A stretch of 6,857 nt of DNA from Salinisphaera sp035690525 (GTDB lineage: Bacteria; Pseudomonadota; Gammaproteobacteria; Nevskiales; Salinisphaeraceae). Each line of letters starts with the position of its first letter. Position 1 is the stretch's first letter. Where the stretch lies: contig NZ_DASSKM010000063.1 of assembly GCF_035690525.1 (NCBI RefSeq), positions 1 through 6,857 on the forward strand. Direction: 5' to 3'. Of the stretch, positions 1 to 4,117 are shown in pieces. The position numbers and the translations under genes were made by a program. Under the pieces are notes generated by a model, which saw only the letters and a list, made by a program, of their open reading frames with translations, did no database searches and had not been told where the DNA came from.

Positions 1-108
1 AAGCGCCACAACCAAGCCGTACGATCGTTGGGCCGTCATCTCGTGCGCGTCATCTGGCGGATGCTGAAAAATAAGCGAGATTACGAAGTTAAATTTAAAA
101 TGCCTTGA
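1..108 (+). CDS. IS110-family transposase, C-terminal fragment (cut by window edge)
   Basis: Frame 1 is open from the first base to a TGA at 106-108 and encodes 35 residues beginning KRHNQAVRSLGRHLVRVIWR, then a short basic tail. The pattern of a KRHN..A start, an amphipathic helix and a final Y-containing tail matches my memory of the C-terminal end of IS110/IS116/IS902-type transposases. These are DEDD-type recombinases with a C-terminal Tnp_20 domain, and their target choice is guided by a structured RNA from the element's noncoding end. Only the tail is present here, so neither the DEDD residues nor the catalytic serine can be checked. The body should lie to the left of the window. The family call rests on a short stretch and could be wrong. 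That this is the end of a real protein is supported by the good frame and by the accessory setting. Confidence 0.65.
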   Translation, partial: KRHNQAVRSLGRHLVRVIWRMLKNKRDYEVKFKMP

Positions 109-219
109 AAATATAAGAGGGATGTTCAAGTCTACTCACTATTCTTGGCTCAAGTTACTACATCAGTGAGAGAGGCACGATTCACCCATGATGGCTGAGT
201 TGACTGTCGTATATTGCTC
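109..219. other. Noncoding stretch after the transposase, probably including the IS right end
   Basis: No credible gene is present between the transposase stop and the repeat at 220. The first part is AT-rich. It contains an inverted copy of the window's short repeat (126-139), a 6-bp inverted repeat CTCACT/AGTGAG (135-140 and 165-170) and two loosely similar stretches starting TGGCT (146-159 and 192-204). IS110-group elements carry a short noncoding right end after the gene, and IS1111-group elements carry a longer one that encodes the guide RNA. This stretch is therefore where the element should end. I cannot place the exact boundary without another copy. Confidence 0.35.
126..139 (-). repeat. 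Short repeat, copy 1 (inverted)
   Basis: TCAAGTCTACTCAC is the reverse complement of GTGAGTAGACTTGA, which occurs at 225-238 and 1747-1760. Copy 1 is the only one of the four in the opposite orientation. It lies 17 bp after the transposase stop and forms an inverted pair with copy 2 around an 85-bp centre. Such a doublet could be a small mobile or REP-like unit, or the footprint of an insertion next to a pre-existing repeat. Confidence 0.75.
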
Positions 220-238
220 GAGTCGTGAGTAGACTTGA
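220..238 (+). repeat. Short repeat, copy 2 (left of parDE)
   Basis: GAGTCGTGAGTAGACTTGA is identical over 19 bases to positions 1742-1760 on the far side of both toxin-antitoxin modules. The 13-base core TGAGTAGACTTGA also occurs at 949-961. The copy is followed at once by CCCCAATCAC, so the full string runs GTAGACTTGACCCCAAT. From memory, motifs ending in TGACCCCAAT are common around RAYT and toxin-antitoxin genes in proteobacteria. That resemblance is unverified. Confidence 0.85.
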
Positions 239-263
239 CCCCAATCACTTGACCCCAATCACT
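233..263 (+). repeat. 14-bp tandem duplication at the edge of repeat copy 2
   Basis: ACTTGACCCCAATC occurs at 233-246 and again at 247-260, followed by ACT, which gives about 2.2 units. The duplicated unit begins inside the short repeat, so its tail has been copied in tandem. Each unit carries a TTGACC that resembles a -35 hexamer, but no good -10 lies 16-18 bp downstream of either. A promoter role is therefore not supported. Confidence 0.8.
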
Positions 264-269
264 CTCATA

Positions 270-300
270 TTGCCTGAAATCCGTTATTCTGCGTTAATAA
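270..300 (+). promoter_or_regulatory. Possible parDE promoter and operator
   Basis: A weak sigma-70 candidate has -35 TTGCCT (270-275) and -10 TTAATA (294-299), 18 bp apart. It overlaps an inverted repeat TTATT-N7-AATAA (284-300). ParD-type antitoxins repress their own operon through a ribbon-helix-helix domain that binds short palindromes over the promoter, so the position fits. Both elements are short and AT-rich, and the assignment is tentative. Confidence 0.3.
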
Positions 301-311
301 ACCACACAGGT

Positions 312-319
312 GGAGGTGG
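312..319 (+). promoter_or_regulatory. Strong ribosome binding site of parD
   Basis: GGAGGTGG lies 3 bp before the ATG at 323. It is a strong Shine-Dalgarno sequence, although the spacing from its end is short. parE has only a GTG start inside parD and no comparable site. This favours more antitoxin than toxin, as is usual for such pairs. Confidence 0.6.
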
Positions 320-322
320 CTT

Positions 323-565
323 ATGTCCCGAACAACGAGTGTCACGATTGGGCCGCAGCTGGATGAATTTGTAGGAAGTCTTATCGCCTCGGGCCGTTAC
401 GGCTCGACTAGCGAGGTCATGCGCTCAGCACTTCGGCTACTTGAGCGTCAAGAGAGTCAGCTGGCGGCGCTAAGAGCGGCGATAGAAGAGGGCGAGCGCA
501 GTGGCGCGAGCGATGAATCCCTTCACGACATCGCAGCGCGAGTGAAGCAGAAGCACCGTGTATAG
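323..565 (+). CDS. parD: ParD-like antitoxin (ribbon-helix-helix)
   Basis: This 80-residue protein has the layout of type II antitoxins of the ParD/CC2985 family. An N-terminal beta strand TTSVTIG (residues 4-10) and two helices form the ribbon-helix-helix DNA-binding fold, with the typical segment SGRYGSTSEVMRSALRLLE (23-41). A charged, disordered-looking C-terminal half (42-80) would wrap around the toxin. Role known for the family: it neutralises ParE in the cytoplasm and represses the operon as a dimer. Length matches the usual 80-90 residues. The start is set by the strong GGAGGTGG site. The gene overlaps the parE start by 8 bp, so the two are translationally coupled. The gene has lower GC than the flagellar genes, consistent with horizontal transfer. 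No frame damage is visible. Confidence 0.92.
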   Translation: MSRTTSVTIGPQLDEFVGSLIASGRYGSTSEVMRSALRLLERQESQLAALRAAIEEGERSGASDESLHDIAARVKQKHRV

Positions 566-854
566 GCTGTCGCGTCTGGCAGCCGACGATTTCGCTAGTA
601 TCTTCGAGTACACCTTGGTCGAATTCGGGCCACGCCAAGCCGATGCTTATACCGACGATTTAGAAAAGACGCTTAAGCTTCTCGCGAGTTCTTTGCTGAT
701 AAGCCATGAGTGCCCGGAGGTGGCGGCTGGAGTGCATCGTCACGACCACCACCGACATGCGATTTTTTACCGCTACCGAGGCGAAGACATTTTTGTTATT
801 CGCATACTCCATCAGCAGATGGAGTTGGCGAATCATGTCTTTGATGTTGAATAG
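558..854 (+). CDS. parE: ParE-like toxin (RelE/ParE superfamily)
   Basis: This 98-residue protein starts with GTG at 558 inside the end of parD. It begins YRLSRLAADDFASIFEYT, the usual ParE opening in which a beta strand is followed by a helical hairpin (about 7-45). It then has the beta core with HAIFYRYRGEDIFVIRILHQ (67-86) and ends ELANHVF. The RILHQ.M...H ending is the hallmark of ParE proteins, which in studied cases poison DNA gyrase, whereas RelE relatives cut mRNA on the ribosome. The target here is inferred from the subfamily only. The segment around residues 60-67 (HRHDHHRH) is unusually rich in histidine. Length is normal for ParE (95-100), with no frameshift, so the toxin is probably intact. 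The partner is the ParD encoded just upstream. Confidence 0.92.
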   Translation: MYRLSRLAADDFASIFEYTLVEFGPRQADAYTDDLEKTLKLLASSLLISHECPEVAAGVHRHDHHRHAIFYRYRGEDIFVIRILHQQMELANHVFDVE

Positions 855-938
855 CATTTAAGGAAATGAAATAAGGATTGGGCCAGATATGACTACGTGC
901 GCACGACCCGGTCTAACCCTGACCCTCGCGTTCTCGGC

Positions 939-980
939 GAAAAGATTATGAGTAGACTTGATCTAATTACAATCTTTTTC
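939..980. terminator. AT-rich inverted repeat between convergent parE and higA, possible bidirectional terminator
   Basis: AAAAGATT (940-947) and AATCTTTT (971-978) form a perfect 8-bp stem around a 23-base loop. On the plus strand the stem ends in TTTTT, and on the minus strand in TTTT. It lies between the ends of two convergent genes, where a shared terminator is expected. Against this, the stem is AT-rich and the loop is long. The loop contains repeat copy 3. A second small stem, CATTT-AAGG-AAATG (855-868), follows the parE stop but has no T-run. Confidence 0.4.
948..961 (+). repeat. Short repeat, copy 3 (between the two toxin-antitoxin modules)
   Basis: ATGAGTAGACTTGA shares the 13-base core TGAGTAGACTTGA (949-961) with copies 2 and 4 and has the same orientation. 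It lies in the loop of the inverted repeat AAAAGATT/AATCTTTT. The bases around the core are unlike those of the other copies, so the conserved unit appears to be just 13-14 bp here. Confidence 0.8.
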
Positions 981-986
981 TATGCG

Positions 987-1319
987 CTAAATAGGTTCAG
1001 GTCGTGAACCACGCGTTGAGGCGATCGGTTCTTTGTCGGAAAGAGCACTAAGCACAGCCTCCGGCTGCCGAGCCAACACATTCAACAGCACCCTAGCCGG
1101 CCCATGCGGCTGCCGGTCCCCGCGCTCCCAATGCCGCAGCGTACCGAGACTAATCCCAAACGACGTCGCAAACTCACGTTGCGTCATACCAACCTTATCG
1201 CGCACGGACTTCACATCCATCGCCGACATTTCATGGATGACGACTTGGCTCGGCTTGCCCTTGCTATGCGCAATCGCCTGTTCTAAACCGGTTTTGATGC
1301 TTTCGAACGTGTCACTCAT
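987..1319 (-). CDS. higA: HigA-like antitoxin (Xre-type helix-turn-helix)
   Basis: This 110-residue protein has an N-terminal region (1-33) that probably binds the toxin. A Xre/Cro helix-turn-helix follows at about 36-75, with VGMTQREFATSFGISLGTLR (43-62), then HWERGDRQPHGPA. The order resembles the HigA2/NadS type of antitoxin, in which toxin-neutralising residues precede the DNA-binding domain. It should neutralise HigB and repress the operon. The ATG at 1319 is chosen because AGGAG (1331-1327) sits 7 bp upstream. The same frame stays open further upstream, but that part is out of frame with higB and looks like its shadow. The gene starts 2 bp after the higB stop. The final 15 residues (STRGSRPEPI at the end) look disordered. 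Confidence 0.88.
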   Translation of the reverse strand: MSDTFESIKTGLEQAIAHSKGKPSQVVIHEMSAMDVKSVRDKVGMTQREFATSFGISLGTLRHWERGDRQPHGPARVLLNVLARQPEAVLSALSDKEPIASTRGSRPEPI

Positions 1320-1321
1320 AT

Positions 1322-1654
1322 CTAAACTCCTGCTGTCTTCGTGAGCAGCCTGACAAGTTGGGCCAGTTCGTTGCGTTCGGCTTTGGATAGGTTGGCCTTT
1401 TCGTTCTTGCCGAAGACAGTGAGCAGGTACAACGGTATTCGCTCGTCGTGAACATAGTAGATGACGCGAACGCCGCCGCTTTTGCCGCTGCCATCGCGAG
1501 CCCACCGTAGTTTTCGTATCCCGCCAGTACCTTTCATCACGTCGCCGGTTTTGGGATGTTCGGCGAGGTACTCGATCAAGGCCTGGTGTTCCACAACATC
1601 GAGAAGCTTGCGAATTCGGCGGATGAATTCGGGCGTCTCTGCAATGGTCTGCAT
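1322..1654 (-). CDS. higB: HigB-like toxin (RelE superfamily mRNA interferase)
   Basis: This 110-residue protein closely follows the HigB2 pattern of Vibrio cholerae as I remember it. It has an N-terminal helical part (3-33), then HPKTGDVMKGTGGIRKLRWA (33-52) and SGKSGGVRVIYYV (56-68). YLLTVFGKNEKANLS (76-90) and a C-terminal helix follow. The family cuts mRNA at the ribosomal A site; the basic residues of the GGIRK and GGVRVIYY segments would contact RNA. ATG 1654 is preferred over the in-frame TTG at 1672 because it gives the usual family length and start (MQTIAETPEF), although neither has a clear ribosome site. Toxin-before-antitoxin order is the known HigBA arrangement. The pair shares the minus strand with fliE, 167 bp downstream of it. 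It appears intact. Confidence 0.9.
   Translation of the reverse strand: MQTIAETPEFIRRIRKLLDVVEHQALIEYLAEHPKTGDVMKGTGGIRKLRWARDGSGKSGGVRVIYYVHDERIPLYLLTVFGKNEKANLSKAERNELAQLVRLLTKTAGV
1327..1331 (-). promoter_or_regulatory. Ribosome binding site that sets the higA start
   Basis: On the minus strand CAGGAG lies inside the last codons of higB, with AGGAG 7 bp before the ATG at 1319. It argues against the longer upstream open frame. It also gives the antitoxin its own translation start although it is the second gene. Confidence 0.65.
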
Positions 1655-1741
1655 GCATCGATGGTACGCCAATGGATTGCTTGTTGCTAGTGCTACTTAT
1701 GCGTTCCGCGAGCCAAGCAACCGTTTAACGCGGTAGCCAAA
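1655..1741 (-). promoter_or_regulatory. higBA upstream region with weak promoter and operator signals
   Basis: Read on the minus strand this stretch includes TTGCTT followed after 15 bp by TAAGTA, a poor sigma-70 match. Close to higB, on the plus strand, TTGCTTG (1677-1683), TTGCTAG (1684-1690) and TGCTACT (1691-1697) form a degenerate 7-bp series that could be an antitoxin-binding site. No strong promoter is visible, so the module may depend on a weak promoter or on transcription coming from fliE. Confidence 0.2.
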
Positions 1742-1760
1742 GAGTCGTGAGTAGACTTGA
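1742..1760 (+). repeat. Short repeat, copy 4 (between higB and fliE)
   Basis: GAGTCGTGAGTAGACTTGA is identical over 19 bases to copy 2 at 220-238 and in the same orientation. It lies near the point where the low-GC accessory DNA changes to the GC-rich flagellar DNA, so it may mark the right edge of the inserted segment. It is followed by AGGTAGACCCCC rather than CCCCAATC. Confidence 0.85.
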
Positions 1761-1793
1761 AGGTAGACCCCCTCTGGAGACACACCGATGTAG

Positions 1794-1811
1794 CGGTTTA
1801 TGCCAAAACCG
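1794..1811 (-). terminator. Hairpin just after fliE, at best a weak terminator
   Basis: CGGTTT (1794-1799) and AAACCG (1806-1811) form a 6-bp stem with a 6-base loop, starting 11 bp after the fliE stop on the minus strand. It competes with ATGCC/GGCAT (1800-1804 and 1817-1821). Neither is followed by a T-run. An efficient factor-independent terminator between fliE and higB is therefore not evident. Confidence 0.25.
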
Positions 1812-1821
1812 GCCGCGGCAT

Positions 1822-2148
1822 TTACACCGGCATATTCATAATGTCCCTATAGGCATTGACCACGCGGTTGCGCACCTGAATGCCCATGGTGGTCGCGACA
1901 TCCGCCTTGGCCATGTCCACCATCACATCGTTCAGGCCCACGCCGGGCACGCCGCTTTCATAGGCCTTGCCGGCGGCCATGGCGTCGCTCTTGAGCGCGT
2001 CGATACGGTCGATCGAATGGATCAGCGCTTCGGCAAAACTGCCGCCTCCGGAGTTATCGGCCGCACTGGTTGTCTGCCCGGCGGCTTGGCCGGCCGCGGC
2101 CTGCATCTGTTGCAGCAGCGGGCCCATGCTCGCTCCGTTGATCGCCAT
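1822..2148 (-). CDS. fliE: Flagellar hook-basal body complex protein FliE
   Basis: This 108-residue protein is close to the 104 residues of the enteric protein. The N-terminal third (1-37) is rich in Ala, Gln and Gly, including DNSGGGSF. It is followed by SFAEALIHSIDRIDALKSDA (37-56), then GVGLNDVMVDMAKADVATTM (69-88) and a helix ending VVNAYRDIMNMPV, which is the conserved FliE C-terminus. FliE joins the MS ring of FliF to the proximal rod and is needed for assembly of the export gate and rod. It is exported without a cleaved signal peptide, and none is seen. The start is supported by AGGGGG (2159-2154) 5 bp before the ATG. The gene is divergent from fliF, as in enteric bacteria. Downstream on the same strand lies the higBA module. 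Confidence 0.96.
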   Translation of the reverse strand: MAINGASMGPLLQQMQAAAGQAAGQTTSAADNSGGGSFAEALIHSIDRIDALKSDAMAAGKAYESGVPGVGLNDVMVDMAKADVATTMGIQVRNRVVNAYRDIMNMPV

Positions 2149-2153
2149 ATGTC

Positions 2154-2159
2154 CCCCTG
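2154..2159 (-). promoter_or_regulatory. fliE ribosome binding site
   Basis: On the minus strand AGGGGG is followed by ACAT and then the ATG at 2148. The fliF start has a nearly identical context, GGGGGGACATGG before its ATG. Confidence 0.65.
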
Positions 2160-2204
2160 TCGGCGTCGCCGATTAATGCCAGAGTCGCGAGGCTAGCGCA
2201 GGCG

Positions 2205-2220
2205 CGGCACTCACCATGCG
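2205..2220 (+). promoter_or_regulatory. Sigma-54-like -24/-12 element facing fliF (rival reading)
   Basis: CGGCACTCACCATGCG aligns with the sigma-54 consensus TGGCAC-N5-TTGC. The invariant GG (2206-2207) and GC (2218-2219) are exactly 10 bases apart, and 8 of the 10 core positions match. Pseudomonas- and Vibrio-type bacteria drive fliE-fliJ from such promoters with FleQ or FlrC. Here the element would start transcription within the AAATAGCG boxes, which conflicts with the FlhDC reading. In GC-rich DNA a match of this quality may arise by chance. Confidence 0.25.
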
Positions 2221-2258
2221 ATCAAATAGCGCCCAAATAGCGGGCTATTCGATGCTTT
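2215..2258. promoter_or_regulatory. Putative FlhD4C2-type class 2 flagellar activator site between fliE and fliF
   Basis: AAATAGCG occurs at 2224-2231 and 2235-2242, followed by the inverted half GGCTATTC at 2243-2250. The enteric FlhDC site is two inverted halves, AAYGS-N2-3-AAATARCG, about 10-12 bp apart. The first box and GGCTATTC are separated by 11 bp. The flanks CATGC (2215-2219) and GCTTT (2254-2258) partly match the outer AAYGS and SCRTT blocks. The second box instead forms a perfect AATAGC-GG-GCTATT palindrome (2236-2249). The position midway between divergent fliE and fliF, just upstream of a plausible -35, fits activation of both. Binding is inferred from sequence only. Confidence 0.5.
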
Positions 2259-2283
2259 AGAAGTCAAACGATTACTGAATAAT
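2256..2283 (+). promoter_or_regulatory. fliF: Candidate sigma-70 promoter of fliFGHI
   Basis: TTTAGA (2256-2261, four of six matching TTGACA) lies 16 bp before AATAAT (2278-2283, five of six matching TATAAT). The -35 directly follows the palindromic activator boxes, as expected for class 2 promoters with weak -35 sites. The leader would be about 110 bases. A matching promoter toward fliE is less clear: the best -10 is ATTAAT (2177-2172), with no good -35. Confidence 0.4.
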
Positions 2284-2299
2284 CGGGCTCCGACACGCT

Positions 2300-2313
2300 G
2301 CGGCGGTCGCCGC
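2300..2313 (+). other. GC-rich hairpin in the fliF leader
   Basis: GCGGCG-GT-CGCCGC is a perfect 6-bp stem with a 2-base loop, about 85 bp before the fliF start. There is no T-run after it, so it is not a terminator. It could affect leader stability or simply reflect high GC. Confidence 0.3.
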
Positions 2314-2386
2314 CCCGGCATGTTGGCGCGACCCGACGGCGGTCATGGCGAGGTATTCAGCGGCCGTGATTACGGGGCCGCCTTAC

Positions 2387-2393
2387 GGGGGGA
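2387..2393 (+). promoter_or_regulatory. Ribosome binding site that sets the fliF start
   Basis: GGGGGGA ends 5 bp before the ATG at 2399. It supports this start over the in-frame ATG at 2345, which has only a modest GGCGG upstream. A nearby ATG at 2395 is in another frame. Confidence 0.55.
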
Positions 2394-2398
2394 CATGG

Positions 2399-4117
2399 AT
2401 GAGCAGCGCCGAAGCCCAAGCTTCGACGGGCGGCGGTCTGGCCGATTTATTGGCCCGCCTGCGCGCCTCGCCGCGCCTTGCGCTGATTATCGGCGTGGCA
2501 GCGGCGGTGGCCGTGCTGGTCGCACTGTTGCTGTGGGCCCGTTCACCCGATTACGCGGTGCTCTATTCGGGATTGGCCAGTCGCGACGGCGGCCAGGTCG
2601 TGGCCCGGCTGGACCAGTTGCAGGTGCCCTACCGGCTTAGCGGCGGCGGCAGCACGATCATGGTGCCGCGCTCGCGGGTCGATCGCTTGCGGCTGCAGAT
2701 GGCCAGCGAAGGCCTGCCCAAGGGCGGCGGCGTCGGCTTCGAGCTGATGGACAACGAGCCGTTCGGCATCAGCGAATTCGCCGAGAAAGTGAATTACCAG
2801 CGCGCGCTGCAAGGCGAGCTGGAACGCTCCATCCAGACCATCGACGAAGTTTCCGGCGCTCGCGTGCAACTGGCGATGCCCAAATCCAGCGTGTTCGTGC
2901 GCAAGCGCAAACAACCCAAGGCCTCGGTGGTGCTCGACCTGTACGCCGGACGCGCGCTCGCCAAGGGTCAGGTCGTCGCTATCCAACATTTGGTGGCGAG
3001 CGCGGTACCGGGCCTGCCCGTGGACGCGGTAACCATCGTCGATGGTAGCGGCCATCTGCTGTCGGGCGGCGGCAAAAAACACGGCGGCGTCGACGGCACG
3101 CGGCTGGCCTACAAGGCGCGGGTCGAAAAGACTTATCGGCAACGCATTCAGGAACTGCTCGCGCCGATCGTCGGCGCCGACAACGTGCGCACCCAGGTGG
3201 TCGCCGATCTGGATTTCTCCAAGCGCGAGCGCACCAGCGAGAACTACAGCCCGAACAACGGCGACAAAGCAGCCGCGATCCGCAGCCGCCAGACCAGCCG
3301 GCAAGTCGACAAGAACAAGGACCGGGGCGGCGTGCCCGGCGCGCTCAGCAATCAGCCGACCCCGGCCCAGCCCTCGCCCATCAACAACCCGAAACAGCCG
3401 GGCGGCAATAACAACGCAACGGGCGCGAACGGCTCGCCGCTGCTGACCAACGGCGCTTTGGGCCTGGACGACTCGGGCCGGATCTCGACGTCCAAGAGCA
3501 ACACCACCAACTACGAGCTCGACCACACCATCACCCACGTGACCGATCCGGTCGGACAAATCCAGCGTATCTCGGTGGCGGTGGTCATCAATCAAAAGGC
3601 GATGACGACGGCCGGCGGCGACAACGAAAAAGCGCCGCCCGGGCTGTCCAAGGAACGGATGGCGCAGATTCGCAGCCTGGTGCGCGGGGCGATCGGCTAT
3701 TCGCCCGCTCGCGGCGACACGGTCGAAGTCATACAGATGCCGTTTTCCGCCACCGCGAACACGCCCACGGTGGTCGCCGGCCCCGCGTGGTGGCAGAACA
3801 AGACGCTCCAGGCGCTGGCGATCAAGATCGTGAAATACCTGGTTCTGGCGCTGGTGGCTTGGCTGCTGTGGCGGCGACTGGTCAAGCCGCTGGCCGAGCG
3901 TAGCGGCCTGTTCAGCGAGGTCGCGGTTCCGCGGCGTACCATGACGGCCGTCACGGACAGCGATGAGCCCGAGGCGGAGGATACGGCCGAACAGGCACTC
4001 AGAAACCAACGCCGCCAGCGCCACAATAATGCGATCCGCAATGTCCAGGAAGCCGCGCGCGACGACCCGCGCATGGTGGCCATGATCGTCAAAGACTGGA
4101 TGAAAGAAGATGTTTAG
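2399..4117 (+). CDS. fliF: Flagellar MS-ring protein FliF
   Basis: This 572-residue protein is close to the 560 residues of Salmonella FliF. A first membrane helix (about 27-47, LALIIGVAAAVAVLVALLLW) is followed by a periplasmic YscJ/FliF-type region with NYQRALQGELERSIQTIDEV (132-151) and PKSSVFVR (161-168). A low-complexity loop rich in Asn, Pro and Gly lies at about 281-370, then the segment NYELDHTITHV and a second membrane helix (about 471-491, IKIVKYLVLALVAWLLW). The cytoplasmic tail ends RMVAMIVKDWMKEDV, the FliG-binding end. FliF forms the ring in the inner membrane on which rotor and export gate assemble. An in-frame ATG at 2345 would add 18 residues, but ATG 2399 has the better ribosome site and natural length. 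The end overlaps fliG by 8 bp, fitting the co-folding of the FliF tail with the FliG N-domain. Confidence 0.97.
   Translation: MSSAEAQASTGGGLADLLARLRASPRLALIIGVAAAVAVLVALLLWARSPDYAVLYSGLASRDGGQVVARLDQLQVPYRLSGGGSTIMVPRSRVDRLRLQMASEGLPKGGGVGFELMDNEPFGISEFAEKVNYQRALQGELERSIQTIDEVSGARVQLAMPKSSVFVRKRKQPKASVVLDLYAGRALAKGQVVAIQHLVASAVPGLPVDAVTIVDGSGHLLSGGGKKHGGVDGTRLAYKARVEKTYRQRIQELLAPIVGADNVRTQVVADLDFSKRERTSENYSPNNGDKAAAIRSRQTSRQVDKNKDRGGVPGALSNQPTPAQPSPINNPKQPGGNNNATGANGSPLLTNGALGLDDSGRISTSKSNTTNYELDHTITHVTDPVGQIQRISVAVVINQKAMTTAGGDNEKAPPGLSKERMAQIRSLVRGAIGYSPARGDTVEVIQMPFSATANTPTVVAGPAWWQNKTLQALAIKIVKYLVLALVAWLLWRRLVKPLAERSGLFSEVAVPRRTMTAVTDSDEPEAEDTAEQALRNQRRQRHNNAIRNVQEAARDDPRMVAMIVKDWMKEDV

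Noticed and set aside
188..232. A 14-codon open frame (ATG at 188) ending inside repeat copy 2.
   Set aside because: It is very short, has no ribosome binding site, and its stop is supplied by the repeat. There is nothing to support translation.
1320..1658. N-terminal extension of the higA frame to 1658.
   Set aside because: The extension is higB in another frame and has an Arg-rich, unstructured translation. The ATG at 1319 has an AGGAG site and gives normal antitoxin length.
220..1760. Integron cassette array with attC sites.
   Set aside because: The repeats are only 13-19 bp, show no R/L box pairs or attC-like fold except the arms at copy 3, and no integrase is present in the window.
126..1760. 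CRISPR array.
   Set aside because: Only four short copies occur, spaced 85 to about 790 bp apart with genes between them and one inverted. This is not a CRISPR layout.
1747..2196. A 149-codon plus-strand frame opposite fliE.
   Set aside because: It is antisense to well-conserved fliE and has a His/Arg/Gly-rich translation with no family resemblance.
2345..2398. Longer fliF start at the ATG of 2345.
   Set aside because: The added 18 residues are not typical of FliF, and the ATG at 2399 has the better ribosome site.
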